Source of the DNA: Ignavibacteriota bacterium
GTDB taxonomy: Bacteria; Bacteroidota; Ignavibacteria; Ignavibacteriales; Melioribacteraceae
Direction: 5' to 3'
Length of the DNA: 64,000 nucleotides
Assembly: GCA_016708125.1 (NCBI GenBank)
Contig: JADJGF010000001.1
Location: 3,618,001 to 3,682,000, forward strand
The notes beneath the pieces were generated by a model. It saw nothing but the letters and a program-made list of their open reading frames with translations, ran no database searches and had not been told where the DNA came from. Shown here piece after piece: positions 54,011-62,835 of this stretch; position 1 is the first letter of the stretch; the number at the start of each line of letters is the position of its first letter. Position numbers and translations under genes: made by a program.

Positions 54011-55324
54011 TTATTTTTCTATTATTATAAAATCAGAAGTTACTTCTTTTACTTTACCACTAATTGAAGCATGAATAAGTGCTCCCAATTTTCCCTTTTC
54101 AATATTTGCAATTAATTCACCCGAATTAATTTTATCACCAATTTTTACAATTGAGATTGCCGGAAATCCAACATGTTGTTTTAGCATAATTTTTACTCTT
54201 TCAGGTTCTGGAAAATTACTTATATATGGAGTATGCTGATTATAATTTTCAATATTTAACCTTTTCATCAATTGCTTAATTGGAACGCGCCTTCCCTCTT
54301 TTATTGGATGAACCTTTAAAGGTTTTTGTTGGACAAATTTTATTGAATTTTCTTTTAAATAATTTTTCCCTTGATCGCAAGCCTCTCTTGGATATAAATC
54401 TTCAGGGCAAGCGTAAAGTGAACAAAGTCCGCAAGAACAGCATAAATCCGCATATTGATTCCAAACTTTTTCTCCAGATGTTGAAAATCCTAATGAGCGC
54501 ATTACTTTGTGTGGTTGAACATCATATCCCAACAAATATCTCGGGCAAAATTCAGTACAATAACTACATTGATCGCATGCCGATTTTCCAATTCTATTCA
54601 TACTTTCTTTTGGTCGGTTCATTCTATTTATCAAATAATGATCTTTAGGTAAAATTATTAATCCGGCAGTTGTTTTTGTAACAACTTCATCTAAATTAAA
54701 TGATAGTTTTCCCATCATTATACCGGAAACGAAAATTCCAAATTCTCGAGTGGTAGCTCCTCCAACAAAATTAAGAATTTCTTTAAATGATGTTCCAATC
54801 GGAACAAAAAATGAAGATGGATTTTTTACAGCTCCAGTTACGCAAATAAATTTCTTTGTTACCGGAATATTGTTTGAAGCGTTGTAAATATTAAAATAAG
54901 TTTCAACATTATTAACAACGCAGCCAACGTCTAACGGCAAACCTTTCGGAGGAATTAACCTTTTTGTTGCATGATAAACCAATTCATATTCATCGCCGGA
55001 AGGATAAAAATCACCTAAAATACTCATTTCAATATTTGAATTTTTCAGAAGCGGTTCAATTTTAGAAATTGCGGCAGCATTTTTTGATTTTATACCAAAA
55101 TAACCTTTTTTAGCATTTGTACTTTCGTACATTAATTTCATTCCGAAAACAATTTCCGGAGCATGATTTAACATAATTTCATAATCTTTATGTAGTAATG
55201 GTTCGCATTCTGCTCCGTTTGCTAAAATTATTTCAACATTGGATTTTGCTTTTAAGTGAGTTGGAAATCCGGCACCGCCAGCTCCAACAACTCCGGCATT
55301 AAATATTTTTTCTGATAAATCCAA
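54011..55324 (-). CDS. PduS/RnfC-like Fe-S flavoprotein
   Basis: A 437-residue PduS-like protein. Its NuoF/RnfC-like FMN domain starts GVVGAGGAGFPTHLKAKS with LANGAECEPLLHKDYEIM. A SLBB-type domain follows, then two ferredoxin-type cysteine clusters (CDQCSYCTEFCPRYLLG and CCSCGLCSLYACPEDLYP) and a C-terminal barrel-sandwich domain. PduS reduces cobalamin in the propanediol microcompartment and binds PduT. Here no B12 enzyme is nearby, so the electron acceptor is unknown. It lies between the BMC-T gene and a PP2C phosphatase, with two bases to the latter. Confidence 0.92.
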   Translation of the reverse strand: MDLSEKIFNAGVVGAGGAGFPTHLKAKSNVEIILANGAECEPLLHKDYEIMLNHAPEIVFGMKLMYESTNAKKGYFGIKSKNAAAISKIEPLLKNSNIEMSILGDFYPSGDEYELVYHATKRLIPPKGLPLDVGCVVNNVETYFNIYNASNNIPVTKKFICVTGAVKNPSSFFVPIGTSFKEILNFVGGATTREFGIFVSGIMMGKLSFNLDEVVTKTTAGLIILPKDHYLINRMNRPKESMNRIGKSACDQCSYCTEFCPRYLLGYDVQPHKVMRSLGFSTSGEKVWNQYADLCCSCGLCSLYACPEDLYPREACDQGKNYLKENSIKFVQQKPLKVHPIKEGRRVPIKQLMKRLNIENYNQHTPYISNFPEPERVKIMLKQHVGFPAISIVKIGDKINSGELIANIEKGKLGALIHASISGKVKEVTSDFIIIEK

Positions 55325-55326
55325 TT

Positions 55327-56559
55327 CTAATTCCTTTTTATTACAACAATAGTTTTATCATCTTGATATTTACTATCCGCAGTTGAAAATTTTTGTACAT
55401 CTTCAATAATTAATGCGGCAATTTGTTTTGGTGTTTTTGATTTGTTCACAATAATCAAATTTGCTAATCGATTTTCTTCATAAAATTCAAATGCATTATT
55501 TGCAGCTTCGGTAATTCCATCAGAATAAATTACTAAAACATCACCCGAACTAAAATTTATACTATCTGTTTCATACTTTGAGTTTGGTGCCGGACCTAAT
55601 AACGGTCCAGTTGGTTCAAGCATTAAAATTTTATTTGTTTTATTGTGATAAAACATTGGCGGATTGTGTCCGGCATTTGCATATAAAAATAAACCTTTTT
55701 TATCATCGGATAATTCACCGTAAAATAGTGAAGCAAATTTGTCATCGCTAAAAATTTTATTTACAAGTTTGTTCATTCTATTCATCATTGGCGAAATTTT
55801 CATCTGGAAATTTCCAGCCATTCTAATTGCGCCGGAAATGTACATTGCTTCTGCAGAAGCACTTAATCCTTTTGAGGCAGCATCACCAACAACAATTCCC
55901 AATCTTTCTTCATCATCACCGACTTTTATATAATCATAAAAATCTCCGCCAACAATTTCTGCCGGAATTGTAACTCCAAAAATATCATACCCATGAAATT
56001 TATATTCATGTTCGGGTAAAATACTTCTTTGTAATTGTTTAGCTTTATCAATATCAGCAATTAAATTTTTTCTTGAAAAAGATAATCTTCTTTCTCTTAT
56101 TTTTGAAGTTAAAACTGTTGCAACAATATTTAGTATATAACGAAGTTCATCCTTAATTTCATTGCTGTTTACGGCTAATAAATATTCGTAATAGGAATTA
56201 TCACCAATTTTTTTCTTTGATCCAATGCCGGATGCGGAATATTTAAATATTCCCTTTTTAAGTAAAACTTCATTTGTTTCATTTGCCAAAATTGTTCTGT
56301 ATTTTGAAACAACATTTAGTATAGGATTTTCTTCAAGAGTAAGTTTAAAATCTTTTTTAATTCTTTGAACTTTCCCCATTTGGTGCATTAAGAAATATGA
56401 TTTTTCTTCAACATTTAAAACCCAAATTCTACCGCCGGAAATATTAATATCTGAATTTTCAATTAGTTGTTTTAGAACATCATGCAGAAGTTCACTTTCA
56501 GATTCAAAATGTTTTGATGCAAGCGCATCAATTGTTTTATATAATCTTTTTTGTTCCAT
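55327..56559 (-). CDS. GAF-PP2C (SpoIIE/RsbU-type) serine phosphatase
   Basis: A 410-residue cytoplasmic protein with an N-terminal GAF-like domain (about 15-155) and a PPM/SpoIIE phosphatase (about 190-405). Metal-binding residues appear in IVGGDFYDYIKVGDDEE, IVVGDAASKGLSAS and LVIYSDGITEAANN. Such enzymes dephosphorylate anti-anti-sigma factors in partner-switching systems, but no STAS or anti-sigma gene is adjacent. It lies two bases upstream of the pduS-like gene, so it may be part of the same unit. Confidence 0.92.
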   Translation of the reverse strand: MEQKRLYKTIDALASKHFESESELLHDVLKQLIENSDINISGGRIWVLNVEEKSYFLMHQMGKVQRIKKDFKLTLEENPILNVVSKYRTILANETNEVLLKKGIFKYSASGIGSKKKIGDNSYYEYLLAVNSNEIKDELRYILNIVATVLTSKIRERRLSFSRKNLIADIDKAKQLQRSILPEHEYKFHGYDIFGVTIPAEIVGGDFYDYIKVGDDEERLGIVVGDAASKGLSASAEAMYISGAIRMAGNFQMKISPMMNRMNKLVNKIFSDDKFASLFYGELSDDKKGLFLYANAGHNPPMFYHNKTNKILMLEPTGPLLGPAPNSKYETDSINFSSGDVLVIYSDGITEAANNAFEFYEENRLANLIIVNKSKTPKQIAALIIEDVQKFSTADSKYQDDKTIVVIKRN

Positions 56560-56577
56560 TAATACAAATGTATAATT

Positions 56578-57852
56578 TTAATTAATAAAATGTTTAATCA
56601 CTTTTTCGATAGCTTTTTTACTAACAATGTTAAATTCATCAATATTAAAAGCTTTCATTATGCTGTTTGGTGTTGATCGATAAACTCCCTTTGCAACATA
56701 ACCGCCGCCTTCATAAACTCCTAATTCCAAATCACTTTTACCATCAACACTTGTTGGAACTTGTGTTTTCCCGTTTAACAAATTTTTCCATTTAGATTCA
56801 AAATTAACAAGAGTTGTAATATTTGCTTCCCAAGGTTCAACATCAAGCGGATAAAAATCTTGATAAGAAACATCCGAAGTATAATATTCATCGGCTAATC
56901 CGGCTAATCCGTGACCAAATTCATGCACGAATATTTTTTTTGAAGCTTCATTATCAACTGCGGTTGTTGAATAATAATTATAAATTGCGCCGCCGCCATA
57001 TTTATCAGTATTTACTAAAATATAAATTTGATCATAAGGAACATTTGATGCGAAATTTCTAACTGATTTATTATCCATCGTCATAATATATCTTTCACTA
57101 TCAAAAGTATAAAAACTCGAATTTACCGATGTTGATTTCCATACTGTATCTCCTGGAATATCAATTCCGGAATCTTTAGAAATTGCTTTTACTACCCAAA
57201 TATTAATTTCATTTTTATAATTTTTAAATGGTTCATATTCAAATAAATAATTTGCAAACCTTTCGGAATCTTTAACAAATTTTTCCATTTCATCTTTCGT
57301 ATATCCATCTGGAATAAAAACTATATCTAATTTATCCGAATGATTTCCCGAATTAAGTATTTTAAAACTTTCGCATTCATTTAATTTTTCTTTTTTTACG
57401 AAATATGAATTTGGATCAACTATAAATTCATGTTTTTTTTGGAAATTATTTTTTTCGTCTCTGTCATGAATTTCAATTCTAACGGAATCTTTTGGAAATG
57501 GAAAAACCAAACTTTCTGAAAAAGTACGATCCATTTTTTTTGCTTCTTCAGTAGTTTGCCATTCTTGAAACAAAGTAGAATAACCGTGCGAATAAATTAA
57601 TTTATTTGATTTTAGTTCGAAAACAAAAAACATGAAATTTCCAAAACCTATTGTATCAATCAATTTCCTTTTTGATCCGCTCCAGTAAGGTTCTTCAATC
57701 AATTCATCGAATGAATAATAGTCTTTTTCAGAATTTCCAGAATGGAAATAATCCAAACGTAATTGTTTGTCTAAAAAATATTCTTCAAAATTAACTTGAG
57801 AAAATATTGTTGTTGATAGAATTAATAAAAATAAAAAGATGTTTTTTTTCAT
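56578..57852 (-). CDS. M64 family metallopeptidase, secreted
   Basis: A 424-residue protein with a signal peptide (MKKNIFLFLLILSTTIFS) and a zinc peptidase domain with the extended motif HEFGHGLAGLADEYY, preceded by the DIVFIPDGYTKDEMEKF segment typical of the M64 (IgA peptidase-like) family. The N-terminal 150 residues form a beta-sandwich often found in Bacteroidetes members. It is probably an extracellular or periplasmic protease; the natural substrate is not known and an immunoglobulin substrate should not be assumed. Confidence 0.9.
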   Translation of the reverse strand: MKKNIFLFLLILSTTIFSQVNFEEYFLDKQLRLDYFHSGNSEKDYYSFDELIEEPYWSGSKRKLIDTIGFGNFMFFVFELKSNKLIYSHGYSTLFQEWQTTEEAKKMDRTFSESLVFPFPKDSVRIEIHDRDEKNNFQKKHEFIVDPNSYFVKKEKLNECESFKILNSGNHSDKLDIVFIPDGYTKDEMEKFVKDSERFANYLFEYEPFKNYKNEINIWVVKAISKDSGIDIPGDTVWKSTSVNSSFYTFDSERYIMTMDNKSVRNFASNVPYDQIYILVNTDKYGGGAIYNYYSTTAVDNEASKKIFVHEFGHGLAGLADEYYTSDVSYQDFYPLDVEPWEANITTLVNFESKWKNLLNGKTQVPTSVDGKSDLELGVYEGGGYVAKGVYRSTPNSIMKAFNIDEFNIVSKKAIEKVIKHFIN

Positions 57853-57917
57853 AATTAAATTCTCTGATTCAAATTATAATTTTTGTATTTTATAAAAACT
57901 TTCGTTAATGTCGAATT

Positions 57918-58493
57918 TTATTTAATTTTTCTCGAACCTGGTTTTACAAGCGGAATATTTGTTTTGCAAATTGGACATTCTTCCGGTTGATAGGAAATAA
58001 CTTCCAATTGTATTGTACTTTTTTGCGGAACACCAAAATTAACTTTTCCGTTGCTTCGGTCAACAATCATTCCCACGCCAACAACATTCGCTTTTGCATT
58101 TTTAACAATTTCAATAACTTCAAAAACGGAACCGCCGGTTGTTACAACATCTTCGCAAACTAAAATATTTTCGTTATCATTAATTTCAAAACCTCTGCGT
58201 AATGTTAAATTTTTATCTTCCCTTTCGGCAAAAATGAATTTCTTATTTAACTGACGAGCAACTTCTTGACCAACAACAATTCCGCCGATTGCCGGAGAAA
58301 TTACCGTATCAATTTTAAAATCCTTAAAATAATCCGCAATAACTTTGCAAATCTTTTCTGTATAATTAGGATATTGTAAAACCTTTGCACATTGAAAATA
58401 TCGATTGCTGTGTCTTCCGGAAGTTAATAAAAAATGCCCTTCTAAAAGGGCATTGCTATTATAAAACATTTGTAATAATTCTTGATTTGTCAT
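57918..58493 (-). CDS. pyrE: Orotate phosphoribosyltransferase
   Basis: A 191-residue phosphoribosyltransferase making OMP from orotate and PRPP. The PRPP loop ILVCEDVVTTGGSVFEVIEI, the catalytic loop EREDKNLTLRRGFEI and LTSGRHSNRYFQC are present. The tail has a CPIC pair and ends IPLVKPGSRKIK, a form found in several non-enteric lineages. Codons 14-22 encode a terminator-like hairpin (58429-58454) followed by a T-run on the coding strand. Confidence 0.93.
   Translation of the reverse strand: MTNQELLQMFYNSNALLEGHFLLTSGRHSNRYFQCAKVLQYPNYTEKICKVIADYFKDFKIDTVISPAIGGIVVGQEVARQLNKKFIFAEREDKNLTLRRGFEINDNENILVCEDVVTTGGSVFEVIEIVKNAKANVVGVGMIVDRSNGKVNFGVPQKSTIQLEVISYQPEECPICKTNIPLVKPGSRKIK
58429..58454 (-). 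terminator. Terminator-like hairpin inside pyrE
   Basis: AATGCCCTT and AAGGGCATT form a perfect 9-base stem with a 4-base loop (58433-58454). On the pyrE coding strand it is followed by six T. It lies about 40 bases after the pyrE start codon and is coded in frame (N-A-L-L-E-G-H-F-L). It could act as an attenuator when translation is slow. Confidence 0.5.
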
Positions 58494-58540
58494 AATTCAG
58501 TAATCCACTGTAATTTTTTTTGTTTTTTAAATTTACAAAA

Positions 58541-61048
58541 CTAACTTGGATTATTCTCTTCCTTATGTTTATTTTCTTCTTTTTTTGGATTTGAAATTTC
58601 GGGGATAAAATAAAGTTCGTCTGAATTTTCTTTACGTTTAACTATTATTGTATCACCTTCTTTAAAAACTTCTCTTAAGATTTCTTCAGCTAACGGATCT
58701 TCAATATACTGTTGAATTGCCCTTCTTAAAGGTCGTGCTCCGTATTTTGGATCAAATCCTTTTTCAGATATGAAATCTTCGGCGGATTCATCCAATATAA
58801 TTTTCATTTTGTTTTCTTTTAGATTATTAATCAAATCTTTCATTTCAACTGAAGCGATTTTCTTAATATCTTCTTTTTCCAAATTTCTAAAAACGATTGT
58901 TTCATCAATTCTATTTAGGAATTCTGGATTAAACAAATTTTTCATTGCATCTTGAACTGTACTTTTTAAATTAGAATAAGTATCTGAAGAGGATTCATTA
59001 CCAAATCCATAACTTCCGGTAGCTTTAATATTTTTTGTACCTACATTTGATGTCATAATAATAATTGTATTTTTAAAATCAACTCGTCTTCCTAAACTAT
59101 CGGTTAGTTGACCATCATCTAATACTTGAAGAAGAATGTTAAATACATCGGGATGCGCTTTTTCAATTTCATCAAATAGTACAACTGAATAAGGTTTACG
59201 TCTTACTCTTTCGGTAAGTTGACCGCCTTCTTCATAACCAACATATCCGGGAGGTGCTCCAACTAATCTTGATACAGCAAATTTTTCCATGTATTCGCTC
59301 ATATCAATTCTGATTAATGAATCTTCAGAATCGAACAAATATTTTGCCAATTCTTTTGCCAATTGAGTTTTTCCAACACCGGTTGGACCTAAAAATATAA
59401 AACTACCAATTGGTTTGTTGGGATTTTTTAATCCAGCACGTGTTCTTCTTATTGCTTTTGAAAGTCGAGTAACAGCATCATCTTGACCAACAATTTTTCT
59501 TTTTATTACTTCTTCCATTCTCATAATTTTTTCAGATTCTGCCTGAACAACTCTTGTTACCGGAATTCCTGTCATCATTGAAACTACTGTTCCGATTACT
59601 TCTTCACTTACATCGTAAACTTCATTTTTAGTTTTTTCTTCCCAATCATTTTTTGCGGTTTCTAATTCAATTTGTAATTGTCTTTCTTGATCGCGTAATC
59701 TTGCAGCTTGTTCGTAATCCTGCTGTTTTACAACATCAATTTTTTCTTGTTTGATTTTTTCAACTTTTTGTTCAAGAATTAAAATATCTTCGGAAACTGT
59801 AAAATTTCCCATGTGAACTCGGGAACCAGCTTCGTCTAAAACATCAATTGCTTTATCAGGTAAATACCGATCAGTAATATATCTATCACTTAATTTTACA
59901 GCAGCTATTATTGCTTCATTAGAATATTTTACATGATGATGCTGTTCATATTTAAATTTGATGAAATCTAAAATTTTAATTGTTTCATCTACGGTTGGCG
60001 GTTCAACCATAACTTTCTGGAATCTTCGATCCAAAGCACCGTCTGTTTCAATATATTTTCTATATTCATCTAAAGTTGTTGCGCCAATACATTGAATATC
60101 TCCTCTTGCCAAAGCCGGTTTAAACATATTTGATGCATCAAGTGAACCAGATGCTCCGCCTGCTCCCACAATTGTATGAAGTTCATCAATAAAAAGAATT
60201 ACATCATGAGCTTTTTCTAATTCATTCATCAATGCTTTCATTCTTTCTTCAAATTGACCGCGGTATTTTGTCCCCGCTACTAATCCAGCTAAATCAAGTG
60301 TAACAACTCTTTTATCCTGTAGAATTCTTGGAACCTTTCTTTGATCAATTCTTAAAGCTAACCCTTCTGCAATTGCTGTTTTTCCAACTCCAGGCTCACC
60401 AATTAAAACGGGATTATTCTTTTTTCTTCTGCTTAATACTTGCGCAACTCTTTCAATTTCCTTTTCTCGCCCAACAACCGGATCTAATTTATCTTCAGTA
60501 GCTAATTTTGTTAAATCTCTACCAAAATTATCCAAAACCGGAGTTTTTGTTTTCTCCGTTTTTTTACTTTGTGGAAAAGGCATTATCGGTTTATCTTGCG
60601 GAGAATAACTTTTTCCGCTTAGAATATTATTAAGTTCGGCTCTTGCAGTTTCGTAAGTTATATTAAACTGATTTAAGATTTGTGTGGCAACATTATCTTC
60701 ATCTCTTAACAAAGATAAAAGAATATGCTCCGTACCAATTACATCTGATTTATAAATTTTTGATTCAATTTGAGTAATTTTTAAAACTTTTTCCGCTTGT
60801 TTAGTTAAAGGAATATTTCCGATTGTTAAAGTTCCGCCGGTAGATTTAACAGTTTCTTCAATTGTTTTTTTTAGATTTGCTAAATCCACGCCAAGATTTA
60901 CCATAATTTTAACAGCAACTCCATGGCTTTCTCTTATTATTCCTAAAAGAAGATGCTCGGTACCGATATAATCATGACCAAGTCTTAATGCTTCTTCTCT
61001 ACTTAATCTAATTACTTCTTGAACTCGTTCTGAGAAATTTCCTTCCAT
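58541..61048 (-). CDS. clpC: ATP-dependent Clp protease ATP-binding subunit ClpC
   Basis: An 835-residue Hsp100 unfoldase. Two Clp-N repeats (about 3-145), AAA1 with IGEPGVGKTAIAEGLALR and Walker B VILFIDELHT, a UVR/middle domain (about 430-475, QDYEQAARLRDQERQLQIEL), and AAA2 with LGPTGVGKTQLAKELAK. The C-terminal domain holds a VGAPPGYVGYEEGGQLTE pore loop. The UVR motif and middle size distinguish ClpC from ClpB and ClpA. It delivers damaged proteins to ClpP, which is not in the window. Position 61049-61345 upstream is AT-rich and shows no further gene. Confidence 0.95.
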   Translation of the reverse strand: MEGNFSERVQEVIRLSREEALRLGHDYIGTEHLLLGIIRESHGVAVKIMVNLGVDLANLKKTIEETVKSTGGTLTIGNIPLTKQAEKVLKITQIESKIYKSDVIGTEHILLSLLRDEDNVATQILNQFNITYETARAELNNILSGKSYSPQDKPIMPFPQSKKTEKTKTPVLDNFGRDLTKLATEDKLDPVVGREKEIERVAQVLSRRKKNNPVLIGEPGVGKTAIAEGLALRIDQRKVPRILQDKRVVTLDLAGLVAGTKYRGQFEERMKALMNELEKAHDVILFIDELHTIVGAGGASGSLDASNMFKPALARGDIQCIGATTLDEYRKYIETDGALDRRFQKVMVEPPTVDETIKILDFIKFKYEQHHHVKYSNEAIIAAVKLSDRYITDRYLPDKAIDVLDEAGSRVHMGNFTVSEDILILEQKVEKIKQEKIDVVKQQDYEQAARLRDQERQLQIELETAKNDWEEKTKNEVYDVSEEVIGTVVSMMTGIPVTRVVQAESEKIMRMEEVIKRKIVGQDDAVTRLSKAIRRTRAGLKNPNKPIGSFIFLGPTGVGKTQLAKELAKYLFDSEDSLIRIDMSEYMEKFAVSRLVGAPPGYVGYEEGGQLTERVRRKPYSVVLFDEIEKAHPDVFNILLQVLDDGQLTDSLGRRVDFKNTIIIMTSNVGTKNIKATGSYGFGNESSSDTYSNLKSTVQDAMKNLFNPEFLNRIDETIVFRNLEKEDIKKIASVEMKDLINNLKENKMKIILDESAEDFISEKGFDPKYGARPLRRAIQQYIEDPLAEEILREVFKEGDTIIVKRKENSDELYFIPEISNPKKEENKHKEENNPS

Positions 61049-61345
61049 TTGGTATTCCAGTCTCTTTTAAATTTTATTAAAAATTATTAACTAATAATAA
61101 ATATAAATATTGCAATCTGTGTAATCAAGGTAAACAAATTTATAAATAATTATCGCTCATTTTAAGAAAATGTTCATTTTAGTTTGATAATATCATTACA
61201 AAAGTATAATGATTTCATTTTTATCAGAAAATAAATTTTTTACTTTCATTTTTAGATAACGCCATATTTTGTTTACTAATTAGTTTGTATTTGCTAAATT
61301 ATATATCAAATAAATAGATTAGATAATGAATATCAAGGAGTAAAC
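61049..61345. other. Divergent AT-rich intergenic region between clpC and floA
   Basis: A 297-base gap between divergent genes. It must hold both promoters. I see no perfect TAnnTTTG with a paired -33 box, no CIRCE-like heat-shock repeat and no RNA gene. AAGGAG at 61335-61340 is a clear ribosome site for floA, five bases from its ATG. Confidence 0.5.
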
Positions 61346-62311
61346 ATGGAAGCATTTACAGGTCTCTCAATTGTTGCAATAATTGGAATTATATTTCTGC
61401 TTATACTTTTCACGTATTTTGTTCCAATTGGACTTTTTATAACAGCATATTTTTCCGGTGTAAAATTAAAAATATTTAAAGATTTAGTTGGAATGCGATT
61501 GAGGAAAGTACCTCCATCCATCATTGTAAGAAATTTAATTTCTGCAACAAAGGCTGGAATTCATTTAGAAGCATCGGCATTAGAAGCTCATTACCTTGCT
61601 GGAGGAAATGTTACTAAAGTCGTAAATGCTTTAATTTCTGCAAACAAAGCGAATTTGGATTTATTATTTGAAAAAGCCGCTGCAATTGATCTTGCCGGAA
61701 GAGATGTTTTAGAAGCTGTTAAAATGTCTGTTGTACCAAAAGTTATTGAAACTCCGTTAGTTGCAGCAGTTGCAAAAGATGGAATTCAACTTAAGGCAAT
61801 TGCAAGAGTTACAGTTCGTGCAAATATTGAAAGATTGGTCGGTGGTGCCGGTGAAGCAACAGTTCTTGCAAGAGTTGGAGAAGGAATTGTTTCAACTATT
61901 GGATCAAGTTTAACGCATAAAATGGTTTTAGAAAATCCAGATAACATATCAAAATCTGTTTTGGCAAAGGGCTTAGATGCGGGAACAGCTTTTGAAATTC
62001 TTTCAATTGATATTGCTGATGTAGATGTTGGTACAAACATTGGAGCAATTTTACAAACTGATCAGGCTGAAGCAGATTTAAAAGTTGCAAGAGCAAAAGC
62101 CGAAGAAAGACGTGCAGCTGCAGTTGCTCTTGAACAAGAAATGAGGGCTAAAGTTGTTGAAGCGGAAGCAGAAATTCCTTTAGCAATGGCGGAAGCTTTC
62201 AGAAACGGCAATATGGGAATTATGGATTATTATAATCTTAAGAATGTTCAATCAGATACAAGTATGCGAAATTCGATTGCCAAAGGCGATTCAGAAACTG
62301 AGAAAAAATAA
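61346..62311 (+). CDS. floA: Flotillin-like protein FloA
   Basis: A 321-residue flotillin-like (YqfA/UPF0365) protein. One N-terminal membrane hairpin (residues 7-32) is followed by the SPFH-type domain (VPPSIIVRNLISATKAG, VRANIERLVGGAGEATVLAR, SIDIADVDVGTNIGAIL) and a helical Glu/Ala-rich stretch (AEADLKVARAKAEERRAAAV). FloA forms membrane microdomains. In Bacillus it is often coupled to an NfeD-like protein, but here its stop abuts a small membrane protein of another type. Confidence 0.94.
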   Translation: MEAFTGLSIVAIIGIIFLLILFTYFVPIGLFITAYFSGVKLKIFKDLVGMRLRKVPPSIIVRNLISATKAGIHLEASALEAHYLAGGNVTKVVNALISANKANLDLLFEKAAAIDLAGRDVLEAVKMSVVPKVIETPLVAAVAKDGIQLKAIARVTVRANIERLVGGAGEATVLARVGEGIVSTIGSSLTHKMVLENPDNISKSVLAKGLDAGTAFEILSIDIADVDVGTNIGAILQTDQAEADLKVARAKAEERRAAAVALEQEMRAKVVEAEAEIPLAMAEAFRNGNMGIMDYYNLKNVQSDTSMRNSIAKGDSETEKK

Positions 62312-62835
62312 TGGAAGATTTTATACAAATAATTATTGTGATTATTTTTATTCTTAGCGCAATTTCTTCATCAAGAAAGAAAAGGGATAAAAGTAATATT
62401 CCTACTCTTGGAATTCCTAAATCTTCAAATAAGAATTCGGAAATTAAAAAAACCGGCACTCAAGTTTTAGAAGAAATTTTAGGTTTTAAATTGGAATTAC
62501 CGGAATCTCAGAAAACTGAGATTCCGAATTATTCAGCTGATAATCTTCCTTCTTTGGAATCAAAAAATTTAGATTATGAAAATTATGATTCCGAAAAAAG
62601 TCTTGAAGAAATTAGTACCGGAAGTGAAGCAAATTTTTCAGAAAAATATTTTGCTCATAAATCTGAAATTACATCCTTAAAAGAAAAACATAGTTCATTT
62701 AAGGATAAAATAATTATTGGACAAGAGAAAAAGCAACCAAATCGGTTTGCAAAATTGTTAGAAGAAAAAAATAATCTGAAAAATTATATAATTATTCAAG
62801 AAATTTTAAGTAAGCCAAAAGCTCTCCGAAGATAA
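62311..62835 (+). CDS. Small membrane-anchored protein downstream of floA
   Basis: A 174-residue protein with one N-terminal membrane helix (FIQIIIVIIFILSAIS) followed by a basic stretch (SSRKKRDKS) and a long acidic, low-complexity cytoplasmic region. A conserved-looking segment follows (TGTQVLEEILGFKLELPES), and the C-terminus LKNYIIIQEILSKPKALRR resembles ends of short proteins seen beside flotillin genes in relatives, which I cannot verify. Its ATG overlaps the floA stop by one base and its stop overlaps the helicase start, so all three may be co-translated. Confidence 0.7.
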   Translation: MEDFIQIIIVIIFILSAISSSRKKRDKSNIPTLGIPKSSNKNSEIKKTGTQVLEEILGFKLELPESQKTEIPNYSADNLPSLESKNLDYENYDSEKSLEEISTGSEANFSEKYFAHKSEITSLKEKHSSFKDKIIIGQEKKQPNRFAKLLEEKNNLKNYIIIQEILSKPKALRR

